A DNA stretch of 49,516 bases from Phoronis australis (Eukaryota > Phoronida > Phoronidae), in contig NMRA01001021.1 in NCBI GenBank assembly GCA_002633005.1, positions 19,668-69,183 of the forward strand, read 5' to 3'. This document shows, piece after piece, positions 32,701 through 41,062 of this stretch (the first letter of the stretch is position 1; each line of letters begins with the position of its first letter). Position numbers and translations under genes: made by a program. The notes beneath the pieces are model-generated. The model was not told the DNA's origin, did no database searches, and saw nothing but the letters and a program-made list of their open reading frames with translations.

Positions 32701-35700
32701 TGAGTTCAATATTTGATTGGGCTAAACAGACCATTTGGTGTTATTGTGTTAGGAATTCAACTTATTTAACTCTTTCATCACCTTACCTGGAAAGTATCTA
32801 GTGTATATCTTGGCTTCGGATTTTTTTTTAATTTTATCCATTTCCGCGTAGATGTATGGTGTGCACATATACCCGCAGTCGGGGCCTGTACCTTGGGTTG
32901 GCGTAGAACCCTGGAAATAGTTGATAATGTGTTAGCCAGTAGCTCTCAGCACAATAATATCTTTTAAAACTCAAAGTACACTACAAACAGCACTACATTT
33001 TCTGTTTGTCAAAATGCTGGTTGTCCGGAAATCCCAGTACATCTAAAAAACTTCTTACGCGCTTGCTTATGCATAACGCTTAGATCTCATCTCAGAACAT
33101 TTCTACACAACCATACAGTACGACAGGCAAATTTAAAACGATTCAACTAATTTCCACAGCAAGAGTGCTTAAAAACCATATGCATAGCATATTACAACCT
33201 ATTATTACAATTTAACATAAAAGTGTCGTACAAAAGATGAAAACAAGCTTTATTCAACACATCAGTGATACATATAGTAAACTGAGATAAGGCATCCGTT
33301 TAGTAGAACATTTGGTCCTGTCAGAGTCGTTAACTAAAACAACGAAGTGTATATTTAAAAAACAATCCGCTCCATGGTTTTTGTCAAGTTATTTCATGTT
33401 GTCTTGGGAGTAAGCTACCTCGTTATGATTGTCTTACGTTACGTGGTGTCCAGTCGAAGTCGTCATCGGTTGCTTGTGACCACCCGCAAAGGTCACCATC
33501 GTCAAAGGAGCATGTTATATTATGACCACCTGAAAGCAAAAACTATATGTACAATGTCAAGTTTTAGCATTAGCATTCAAAGGCATAAAAATTAAAGATT
33601 GCAAAAATATCCAGTTGGTAAAATTAAAGTTACGCTGCCTCGGTCTCCACGTACATCCGTGATACTGGAGGAAAAGTCGACTAGAGGTTACTCTGTTTTG
33701 TGAGAGAGCCGTTGCGAGCCTTGAAACACATTTCGTAGGTAACCAAAATCAGAGCGAAGTGGTCTATATACTTAAATAGGTAACTTCGTTAAAAACACGA
33801 CTAAGCTTTTTGTTTGAAAACTTTATACGGAGTCGCTCGTAGTGTCGAAAGTACACTGCGAGAAAGGGGATTGTTTCGACACTGCGAGCGACTCTGTATC
33901 AAGCTGTATGAAACAAAAAGTTTAGTCGTGTTTTCAAAGAAGTTCGGGTAAACGGAGGGCTGCTACCGAACTTACTTAAATTTGATAATTCAAAGTTATG
34001 ATTAGTGGAACAACCTTTTATAAGAATCCCATGACCTAGCTTCTCTGGTGACGTGAACCGTAGTTAGTCCTATGCTTAAAATTTAATGTACTATTTTTTT
34101 TTCATTTCAACCAAGTTTGTCTCAGCGCCTTGCTCGTACGTGTTGTGGGGAAAGCACGAGATTGTCAATCCGTACATGTATACACTTCACACAAAGACGC
34201 CTCTGTGACAGGTTGATAGAACATCACACCTCAGAGAAAAGTAACATCTATAGGCATTGTGTTAGCAACAATCACCAAGCCAATTCTGTTAGTATTATCT
34301 GCAGAGAACCTAATAAGGAGTTACTGTACATTAAAGAGTCATTTGGCCATTCAGAACCAGCATGCCACTGATTCTCTGAATAACCTGCAGAGCTCGGTGA
34401 CCCTGCAACTATGGTGACCAGCCAAGCTACTGACTATATTCCCTGTATCTCTCACTTCACTTTATGGATGTTACCTGAGCTGTATGTTGGCACTTGTTGT
34501 CCTAAATTGTTGTAAATATGGTCCTGATGATGTCTAATGAAAAGACGAAACGTTGAATTGAACATGAACTTTTTTATTTGCGCGGCGATCGTCCGGTTTT
34601 TAATCTTACTGTGGCCAAAAACTGATTTAATTCCTTGCAATTGTTTCTTAAATAAAAGTTAGTCAGAGACAGGTTTGATTTTCTCTTTCATAGCATAGCA
34701 TTACACGACAATAGTATAATATTTAGGCAAGCATTGAAAATGAGTGGACAGATTGAGTTTAATATTACTAATACCAGGAAGAGATAACCAGGCCTGGTTA
34801 TCTCTACCTGCTAATACACAGCAACTGGATACGGCAAACAATTTGTTAAAACATTATAATTAAAACAATATTTAGGAAGGGGATGTGACGATAGTACAGT
34901 AATTTCTAATCAATTCACTAATTTAAGTATCCTTTCAAATATCTCACGTTATGTAGCTATCAATTTTTAGAGTTGTAAGCTTATACAAGCTTCTTGTAAG
35001 TTTTTCCTTGACTGCACCTCCCAACGGCAAAACGGCAAACTAACCGAATGCAGCATATGAGCAAAAAGCGGCAGTGTTTCGTGCTTACATAGTGACTTTC
35101 AAGATGATTTTACAATTTAATAGACCCTGTTTAATTAGCGTCGGTAATCAACGTCGCATAACCAAGCCGTCATCTTTGTTAATAATTATGAGCTTTCCAA
35201 AGAAAATTACTGGCGGTGGCTTTATGATATGAAAAATGGCAACCTCCTGATGGTTTATTACCAGTCCAAGCGGATTGTTCTAAAACCCCGCCGACCCCAC
35301 ACCCCACAACCCCCTCGACTCATAACCCCCACGTCTCACAACCCCCACGACCTAAAACCCCTTTGAACCACGACCAGTGGCAGATGTATCTTTGTACTTT
35401 TTACACATTTCATAATCATACTACGTCGATGAGTGACTTTTCGATAAGACTTACCGACTCGCGAATTTGCTCTGGCTCAAGCCTGGCGGGTAAAAACAGA
35501 AAGTGGCGTAAGAATATGATCTGAAATAGCGGATTGTGAGAGTGCTACAGTTGTCACGGAAATAGTTCCGTCCACGAGCGGTTACCAATGGCCCTGTTCT
35601 ACTAACTTAGGGAGGGAGTACGTTAACGTGAATGCACTTAATTTTACATTTTTCTTATTTGCTTTCTGTTGCATACACGTTCACTATATACTCCAGTCAA

Positions 35701-38700
35701 CAGTACTTATTAAAGCAATTACATATTTGTCGGCTCCTCGCACTCTCTCAAAAAGCTTGAATCTGACATTCACTGAAGAGCAGACAGGAACGGCATTTGT
35801 AACGTTGGTAGCTCGCGTTTTTTCTGTTTTTGGCTTTCAAACTTGCCGAATCGACTCTCGTAATTTCAAAAAACAGCCTGAGGGGAAAGCCAGCCGAGCT
35901 CACGGCCAGACTCGTTGGTCCTGCAAGTCAGCTTGTTTTATGTTCAGATCGATTCGAGCTTGTGTAGAGTGGGTGGAGGGGGTCCTGGGGTTTGGGGGTC
36001 GAGGGGACTTTAGAACAATCCAGTCCAAGCCAACAGCAATGTGCAGGAGGTCCGTTCTTGTAGGTTGACTAACGCCTGCGACCATTGAAAAATGGGATCG
36101 TCTGCAATCTTTGTTGACACCACTCCAACACGTACTTACTTGCTGTTGCCAATCGTTTCTGTGTGAAAAAAACGAACAGTGGAGATTTTTGTTTATACCA
36201 GATTACACAAACGGTAAACAGCATTGCAAAACAATTAAAAACAAAACTGAAGGGTGTAAAGTAAGATAACATAAGATAAGAAGAATTTGTTTGATAGCAG
36301 GCCTGAATAAGATAATTGATTAAACTCATTTCATTCACTGTGCCACGCATCAAACAGTGGCAGGTTTTAACTGCAAACATTAATCCGCCTATGAACCTAT
36401 GCACCGTTTGATCGAGTTTGCGACCGTGGTCGATATGTGGATGCAACATTTTCGCCCAATAATATTCCAAGGTGTTTGTGTTTGTTTTTTGGGGGAAAAT
36501 ATCCCCATTGAGCGGTAGAACAATGATTGTTTTTGTGTATTTATACACCAGTGTTGTTGGGCTTAAAAAATGATCAACACTGACTTTTTCACTCTCCATT
36601 TCCGAGACCAGTTTGTCCAGTACAGACTGTTATCGCATAGAGTACTCAGAGTGCTCCTTTGGGAATGGATAGAAAACTGTTGTATTATCAGCCTATGAAA
36701 AGGCTTTCGGCATTGACGTAGCCGGGCGAAGATGAGGCTGACAAGACAAAATCGATCGGGACTCTGTTCTTTCTTCTAATACCATTCACGGTGTCCTGCT
36801 CCAGCGAGATCGCAACAAATTCGCGGTCAAAACACAAAAATGTTCCCAAAAAGCCCACACATCGAGCCTCCTTGGACGGTTCTAGGTCAAGAACAGTACG
36901 GAACTAGAAAGATTATTGTCACGGCGTGACAATAATGGACTCTGCGCGTGCGTATTACTGGAATTATTTTGTCAAGTTACTGACAGCAACCCCTTTACCA
37001 ATATGAAAATTAATTCGTTAAAATTGTAAGAGAAATTAGATGTTAATATTTTGATGAACTTTCCAATAATTGACCTCTTCCGGTGCAGTATGAGCCAAGA
37101 TGACAGAATAATTGTNNNNNNNNNNNNNNNNNNNNNNNNNNNNNNNNNNNNNNNNNNNNNNNNNNNNNNNNNNNNNNNNNNNNNNNNNNNNNNNNNNNNN
37201 NNNNNNNNNNNNNNNNNNNNNNNNNNNNNNNNNNNNNNNNNNNNNNNNNNNNNNNNNNNNNNNNNNNNNNNNNNNNNNNNNNNNNNNNNNNNNNNNNNNN
37301 NNNNNNNNNNNNNNNNNNNNNNNNNNNNNNNNNNNNNNNNNNNNNNNNNNNNNNNNNNNNNNNNNNNNNNNNNNNNNNNNNNNNNNNNNNNNNNNNNNNN
37401 NNNNNNNNNNNNNNNNNNNNNNNNNNNNNNNNNNNNNNNNNNNNNNNNNNNNNNNNNNNNNNNNNNNNNNNNNNNNNNNNNNNNNNNNNNNNNNNNNNNN
37501 NNNNNNNCTAGTGTGCTGAAATTGAAAAAAATTCCTTGAAAAGCGTAAGAGATATAACATTTTGAACGTTACATGACCTTTGCACTAATTGACCTTCTCC
37601 GGTGCATTTCAAGCATCTTTAGGAGAATTATTGCAAAGCCCATGAAAAATGTGTTTAACGCTGGGAATCACAGTTGTCTAACGGTTGACACATCAGAATA
37701 CTTGCTGATTGAAAAGGTTAAATTTTCAGAAGAAAAATGCACCTAATGACCCCATGTTTGCACTAAATGACCTGAAACTTTGGATTCCGATTTAATTTAC
37801 CTGTGGCAATCAGACCTGTCAATTTGAAGTGTCTAGCTTAAAATTTTAGTTTGCACCTAATGACCTTTGACCTATTTCACCTGATTGGATGACCCGATTA
37901 CTTAGAAAAGTATTTTTTTAAATTGTCATGTTGACTTATACCTGTGTACCGAATTTGAAAAAGATAGCTTTAAAACTGAAGGAGGAGTAGCATTTTGAAA
38001 ATTATATGACCTTTGCACCAAACGACCTCTTCCGGTGCAATATGGAATATGATTATATAACTAATCAAAATTTATATACTGTCAAAAGTCATATGCCGAA
38101 TTTAAAGACCGTACCTGCACCCAATTTGGAGTTATTAAGCCTCAAAGTTGATCGGAAGAAGAAGAAGAAAATTGAAGAAAACCCAGGAACAACAGGACTC
38201 TGCGCTTACACGCGCAGAGTAATTATCCGATGAGTTAAGGATGGACGGCAATTGCCGGCTTCTCACGGAAGGTTACGAAATGTTATGGCTATTATTGCTA
38301 ATGGTGAAACCTTGTTTTGTGTAACTTTATTGAGTTTTGTGTTTGATATGGACGGCTGAAATGAAGCACTGGTCGGGAGTGCCATACCTTGTAGTATTAT
38401 ATAGTGTATTGGGGACGATCGGAAGCTTAGGACGCCTGCCTGTGCTTAGTTTTAGCTCCAAGCCATGCTTCCAAATGGCAAGTAAACCAATCCCGAATCT
38501 CTGGCCGATTCGAACTTTGAGGATAGCTACTTTCACAGTGGCACACCTTCTAAAATATGTATGTATAGTAAAGCTCTTGTGTTTAAAAGGCCAAGAGCAC
38601 TCCAAATATATTCTGTTTTGTACTGCTATTGCATTGGTTTTCAAATACAGGTACCAAACTCCATTCCCATTGAAAATATTTCCAAATATTTTTCACAGAT

Positions 38701-39924
38701 AAAAATGGAGGTGAATGGGAGAGTTCTTTAACGGTAATCTCATATTTTCGAATGCCTTTGGAGCTATTACTGAAGTTTCATTATTTGCATTTTCTCGTGA
38801 AAGAAGCGTGGCGATAGTGAAGAAGATAGATTTTTTATACTTTAACAGTGTGTGTTGATTTTTTCTTTTCACGTTATTTTGTTGACTCGCAAAGTCCACG
38901 TTCCCTGCAAGCTTCGACCTTGTCAATCTCTAAAGCCAATTTGTGAACCCGTGAACATGATGGTACTTCTGAACCCAAATTGAACACAGGCCATTTGAAG
39001 TAGATACCCTCATAAATAGGAGGTGCGGCCATTGATGCACCTAATTAGGGAAATTTGAAGCCTGATGGTATCTGAAAAAAGGCAGCAAGAACTCGATAAG
39101 GACGGTGTCTTGGGAGCGCTTAGTGTTTCTTTTTAAAGTTTGTAATGCACCCTAGTCTCATGTCACTAGATTACAATGTACATGCAACTGTCTTGATTGC
39201 TCACGCTAGGACGTGGAACCGGTCTCAAAACTGAATAGCTTCTTTCAAAGACCTTTTTTGTTTTGGTTCAAACCCTTAAGGGTATCCTAAAAAAAGGTTC
39301 AAACTGGGCTAACTTCGGACCACCACATCTCAGACATTACCCAATGGGAAAATATGAAACTTTAATAGTATGTTCTATGCACTGTTCTCTAAAGCTGTAA
39401 GGAATTGGTTTGAATTGGTCATTTTTTAGATGACAAGCTCCAAGAATAAGACGTTTAACGTGCACGAAACGAAAACGAAAACTGTGACAGCGTTGCTTAT
39501 ATTCCATGACGAACAGCGATATAAGACGAAATTTGTCCTGTTATTAATATATTTTTAACCATAAACTTCATCAATATGACTTGGCCTCGTAAGCCACTAA
39601 GCGTCTGATTGTTAGTCAAAATCGAATTTGGCAGGCTTTCTGCTTTCATGTTTTATGTACATTTCTTGAGTTAACTTCTGCCGTCTTTCTATGTTTTCGG
39701 AATGCTCAGACTTGAACTCCAAAAAATTGAACCAAATCTAATCATATTTTCTTTGACTTCTGCAAGCTTCAGTTAACTGTCATTTTTTTTTCTTACCATT
39801 GAATCAAATTTGATCTCACCTGGTTGTCACTTCGCCGATGCAGTTCGCCGGCAGAGACTAGGAGCAGCACCCCTGCTACAACAACAACCAATTGGAACCA
39901 ACGAGCTTGCGTGACTGCGAACAT
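27433..39924 (-). CDS. Secreted single-MAM-domain protein, spliced gene
   Basis: Exons read on the minus strand: 39924-39820 (signal peptide), probably 33664-33634, then 33529-33438, 32910-32787, 32347-32169 and 27540-27433. Lengths 105, 31, 92, 124, 179 and 108 keep one frame and give about 212 residues. The first exon has an Arg-Trp start followed by LVVVVAGVLLLVSAG, a signal peptide. The MAM domain follows in order: CSFDDGDLCGWSQ, DDDFDWTPRN, GSTPTQGTGPDCG, AGEYLLSFRWHMFG, SGNQGNTWHF and KKGDIALDSV. It ends with an acidic tail and TAG. MAM domains are extracellular adhesion modules. Of the four usual cysteines only the first pair is present. The third is Leu and the fourth is absent, while an extra pair sits in DCGYMC. 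Splice sites are mostly consensus (GTGAGA, GTAAGA, GTAAGG). The 31-base exon is the weakest part. The introns carry several transposons. Confidence 0.75.
27550..29060. other. Intron of the MAM gene, no further feature
   Basis: AT-rich sequence between the terminal exon and the inverted-repeat element. An 81-codon frame at 27825-28070 has no supporting motif. Confidence 0.4.
29085..29240. mobile_element. Left inverted arm of TGTTACATTTTACG-rich element
   Basis: Bases 29113-29240 reappear in reverse complement at 30907-31038 with about 80% agreement, including CCTCTCCTAAAATGTAACAA and a CATGCGAGAAATGT block. Within the arm are local palindromes: 29085-29114 and 29148-29174 (arms TAAAATGTAACAA and TTGTTACATTTTA around one base). 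Confidence 0.7.
29710..29770 (+). repeat. (ATT)n microsatellite
   Basis: About 20 uninterrupted ATT units, preceded by degenerate ACT/ATT triplets from about 29605. Translations give poly-Tyr or poly-Leu and are artefacts. Confidence 0.95.
30587..30746 (+). mobile_element. Complete 160-bp hAT-like MITE
   Basis: The element starts CAGTGGTGGACCTAGAG and ends TCTTGGATCCACCCCTG, which are imperfect inverted termini. The interior CCCCCTAAAATTCTCCCAG matches 18950-18968. No clean 8-bp target duplication remains, so it is old. Confidence 0.65.
30907..31038. mobile_element. Right inverted arm of TGTTACATTTTACG-rich element
   Basis: Reverse complement of 29113-29240 (see that entry). It contains ATGTAACAGCTTGTTACACT and AGGAGAGGCCTAGCAACG. 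Confidence 0.7.
31805..32032 (-). CDS. Candidate alternative terminal exon of the MAM gene
   Basis: After TGTTTAG the minus strand is open for 75 codons and a TGA, in phase 0, the phase in which the exon at 32347-32169 ends. It reads FHKRSGSGHTLFITNLELND, KGYCCPLQELAVRPVANCPL and then a Gly/Leu-rich end. RSGSGH...LELNDKGYC could replace the usual RGxG...DIxxxxGxC end of a MAM domain and would supply the missing fourth cysteine. An AATAAA at 31713-31708 lies about 92 bases past the stop. The acceptor is weak and the GDIALD exon at 27540-27433 fits the family better, so this is either an alternative 3' exon or chance. Confidence 0.3.
   Translation of the reverse strand, partial: FHKRSGSGHTLFITNLELNDKGYCCPLQELAVRPVANCPLTGPYNVRGNTALLGGPSLEVLLGPIHQLNPKLLSM
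32169..32347 (-). CDS. MAM gene exon (HMFG and SGNQGNTW blocks)
   Basis: The acceptor CTGTATTTTTCAG and the donor AAG|GTAGAC enclose 179 bases. The translation AGEYLLSFRWHMFGKTKMGS, LKLCVVKKSGKETVLFQKSG, NQGNTWHFTMVRI is the central MAM block. It is phase 1 at the start and phase 0 at the end, matching its neighbours. Confidence 0.85.
32787..32910 (-). CDS. MAM gene exon (TPTQGTGPD block)
   Basis: The acceptor CTATTTCCAG and the donor CAG|GTAAGG enclose 124 bases reading GSTPTQGTGPDCGYMCTPYI and YAEMDKIKKKSEAKIYTRYF. TPxxGTGPD and the YxYAE block are standard MAM features. Confidence 0.85.
33438..33529 (-). CDS. MAM gene exon (CSFDDGDLCGW block)
   Basis: The acceptor GCTTTCAG and the donor AAC|GTAAGA enclose 92 bases reading GHNITCSFDDGDLCGWSQA and then TDDDFDWTPRN. 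This is the N-terminal MAM signature with both early cysteines and the DDDFDW motif. Confidence 0.88.
33634..33664 (-). CDS. Candidate 31-base linker exon of the MAM gene
   Basis: A very good acceptor (CGACTTTTCCTCCAG) precedes 31 bases and a GTAACT donor. It starts in phase 0 and ends in phase 1, exactly what is needed to join the signal-peptide exon to the first MAM exon. An internal GTACGT at base 11 would also keep frame. Without transcripts it stays tentative. Confidence 0.35.
33784..33942. repeat. Long fold-back hairpin, about 68-base arms
   Basis: The left arm (AACACGACTAAGCTTTTTGT ... GAGTCGCTCGTAGTGTCGAA) and the right arm (TTCGACACTGCGAGCGACTC ... GTTTAGTCGTGTTTTC) are reverse complements with a few differences and a ~25-base loop. 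No coding is seen. It lies in a MAM gene intron and looks like a fold-back MITE. Confidence 0.8.
34117..34371 (+). pseudogene. Penelope-like retroelement GIY-YIG-type tail
   Basis: An open frame of about 84 codons contains RRLCDRLIEHHTSEKSNIYR, HCVSNNHQ and NKELLYIKESF. This R..EH...S.I..H...NH...L.IKE pattern is the C-terminal half of the endonuclease tail of Penelope-like elements. The preceding reverse transcriptase is absent and the start of the frame is degenerate. A second, palindromic copy of the middle part is at 20106-20210. Confidence 0.55.
34521..34556 (+). other. CTGATGA...GAAAC element, hammerhead-like core remnant
   Basis: CTGATGA (34524-34530), a short GTCT/AGAC stem and GAAAC (34547-34551) lie downstream of the Penelope-like coding tail. 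Penelope-like elements are known to carry hammerhead ribozymes with such cores. Here one extra T follows CTGATGA, and no valid cleavage triplet in the right context was found, so activity is unlikely. Confidence 0.35.
34560..35262. other. MAM gene intron, no feature seen
   Basis: AT-rich, apart from a short CCAGGCCTGG-centred palindrome (GATAACCAGGCCTGGTTATC, about 34784-34803). Confidence 0.4.
35272..36021 (+). mobile_element. Mutator-like non-autonomous element, copy 1
   Basis: The 750-base element is flanked by a perfect 9-bp duplication AGTCCAAGC (35263-35271 and 36022-36030). The ends are inverted (GGATTGTTCTAAAACCCC and GGGGACTTTAGAACAATCC) and continue into short ACCCCC(T/A)CGACCC-like tandem motifs. 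It is collinear with 46720-47553, including shared interior phrases such as TACGTTAACGTGAATG and TGGCTTTCAAACTTGCCG. The 9-bp duplication suggests the Mutator superfamily. The open frame at 35628-36068 runs across the right end and is not a transposase. Confidence 0.85.
36069..36599 (-). other. 176-codon open frame of unknown meaning
   Basis: An ATG-initiated minus-strand frame (MESEKVSVDHFLSPTTLVYK ...) contains a Lys/His-rich middle (MLHPHIDHGRKLDQTVHRFI) and a hydrophobic segment (SFVFNCFAMLFTVCVIWY). It is long for this base composition but has no family I recognise, no splice evidence and lies in a MAM intron. It may be part of an unidentified element or chance. Confidence 0.25.
36912..36936. 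repeat. Perfect 11-bp inverted repeat with 3-base loop
   Basis: ATTATTGTCAC, GGC, GTGACAATAAT. It lies just before a GGACTCTGCGCGTGCG motif that recurs in inverted form at 38198-38221. Confidence 0.75.
37046..38221 (+). repeat. Tandem repeat of about 430 bp with TGACCTTTGCAC phrases, broken by a gap
   Basis: TTGACCTCTTCCGGTGCA occurs at about 37069, 37590 and 38021. TTTGCAC(C/T)(A/T)AATGACC variants occur at intermediate sites (about 37735, 37763 and 37852). GTGTACCGAATTTGAAAAA and AAAACTGAAGG phrases also recur. The right end is a perfect short hairpin ACTCTGCGC...GCGCAGAGT. The 392-N gap at 37116-37507 lies inside it and may hide collapsed units. Confidence 0.65.
37116..37507. other. Assembly gap, 392 N
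   Basis: Unknown sequence within a tandem repeat in a MAM gene intron. Confidence 1.
38222..39819. other. First intron of the MAM gene, no clear feature
   Basis: Overlapping open frames on both strands at 38327-38702 (about 105-121 codons) have no recognised motif. The rest is AT-rich. Confidence 0.35.
39820..39924 (-). CDS. MAM gene first coding exon, signal peptide
   Basis: An ATG followed by 35 codons, MFAVTQARWFQ, LVVVVAGVLLLVSAG, ELHRRSDNQ, ends at CAG|GTGAGA in phase 0. The charged start, long hydrophobic core and small residues at the end are a classic signal peptide. Linkage to the MAM exons about 6 kb away is inferred from strand, secretion logic and phase. Confidence 0.65.
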
Positions 39925-39961
39925 CGTTTGAGTTATGGTGCGCTAGACGTTTTGGCTACGG

Positions 39962-39969
39962 CTTAAATA
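39962..39969 (-). promoter_or_regulatory. TATA-like box of the MAM gene
   Basis: TATTTAAG on the minus strand lies 38 bases upstream of the ATG, which would allow only a very short 5' UTR. Confidence 0.4.
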
Positions 39970-41060
39970 GACATAACAATGTAGGTGAGTGCAATAATTA
40001 AGAGGATCAGGCAGCTGGCTCATACTGACACATGTCTTTATAATATGGTGTCAGATGATGATTGATCACTTGCAAAGCTTACGTCACGTTGTCAAAATGT
40101 GTCTGTTGTCGCAGCTCACGTCAGCAATTTCTCACTATACTTTTTGCCAGGGAAGTGTCTGTGGGCGCAATCTCTCATGTTTACAGCCAATGACGAATCT
40201 CCTGTTGAGGCATGTAGTGTGACACTCGAAACATGCTGCAGAATAAGGTCGCTTGGTTGTTTCATGTCTAGGTAGTCCTGTGCAGGCGCAAGTTGTTACA
40301 ACATCCTAAATTGCCACACCTTCAAAACTGTGAAAATTTGGGTTACTATTGTTGACCCAAGTTATCACAATATGCTGAAATTGTCACAAGTCAATTTTTC
40401 CGTGCGTACCATAGTACAGGCCCAAATCTCTCACAATAACGTAAGATGTGTCAAAGGAATATTTTAGATGCACAACCGCTAGATTCAAGCAATTAGAGTG
40501 TACATGCAAAGATTGGATTTTTGTATTACATATTTGGATCATACTCCCTAGGAGAATTATAATCTGAGCGACCAGCAAAATAGCGCATTATATTATCATA
40601 ATTAAAAGGCACCGGTTTGGGTTCAGTAGTCCGAAACTGGTTTCAATATTATGTACAGTGCGATACTTCGAAACAGGCCCCAAACTTTTCTATTCGCTAA
40701 TATTTTTTCTACTTGAGTTAGGGACCCAAAAATTTGCATAAATCTTCACAATCCTATTGACGCGTACACCCAAGTTATTGCTCAATGCTGTTGATCAGTT
40801 GCTGTGTCGATTGCGCGCTCGACAGGTGTATTTGCATCATCATAGCTGCGCGTTTTTCAGTTTGGAAAGGCTCATTGAGTTGTGCTGAGATGCTGATAGG
40901 GGACATTTCAAGCACCTACATAAAAGTGCTTGATTTGATCGTTGTAAGACTTTTTTCTCAATTATATCTTTGTCAGCTCAAAAACTGCATCTATTACAAA
41001 CATTACTTCATACCTCATTGGACTAAATTCGCGGGCACGCTGTCTAAATCGCTAGCATTA
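39970..41060. other. Region upstream of the MAM gene
   Basis: No exon seen. Between 40284 and 40400 there are several TTGTGACAATTT-like phrases (in reverse orientation) related to those at 48000-48170. The 92-codon frame at 40785-41063 has no support. Confidence 0.4.
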
Positions 41061-41062
41061 TA

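Noticed and set aside
35628-36068. 146-codon plus-strand frame as a gene
   Set aside because: It crosses the right terminus and target duplication of the Mutator-like element and has no transposase motif.
38327-38702. Gene from overlapping 105-121-codon frames on both strands
   Set aside because: No motif, no splice context and frames on both strands at once; likely chance.
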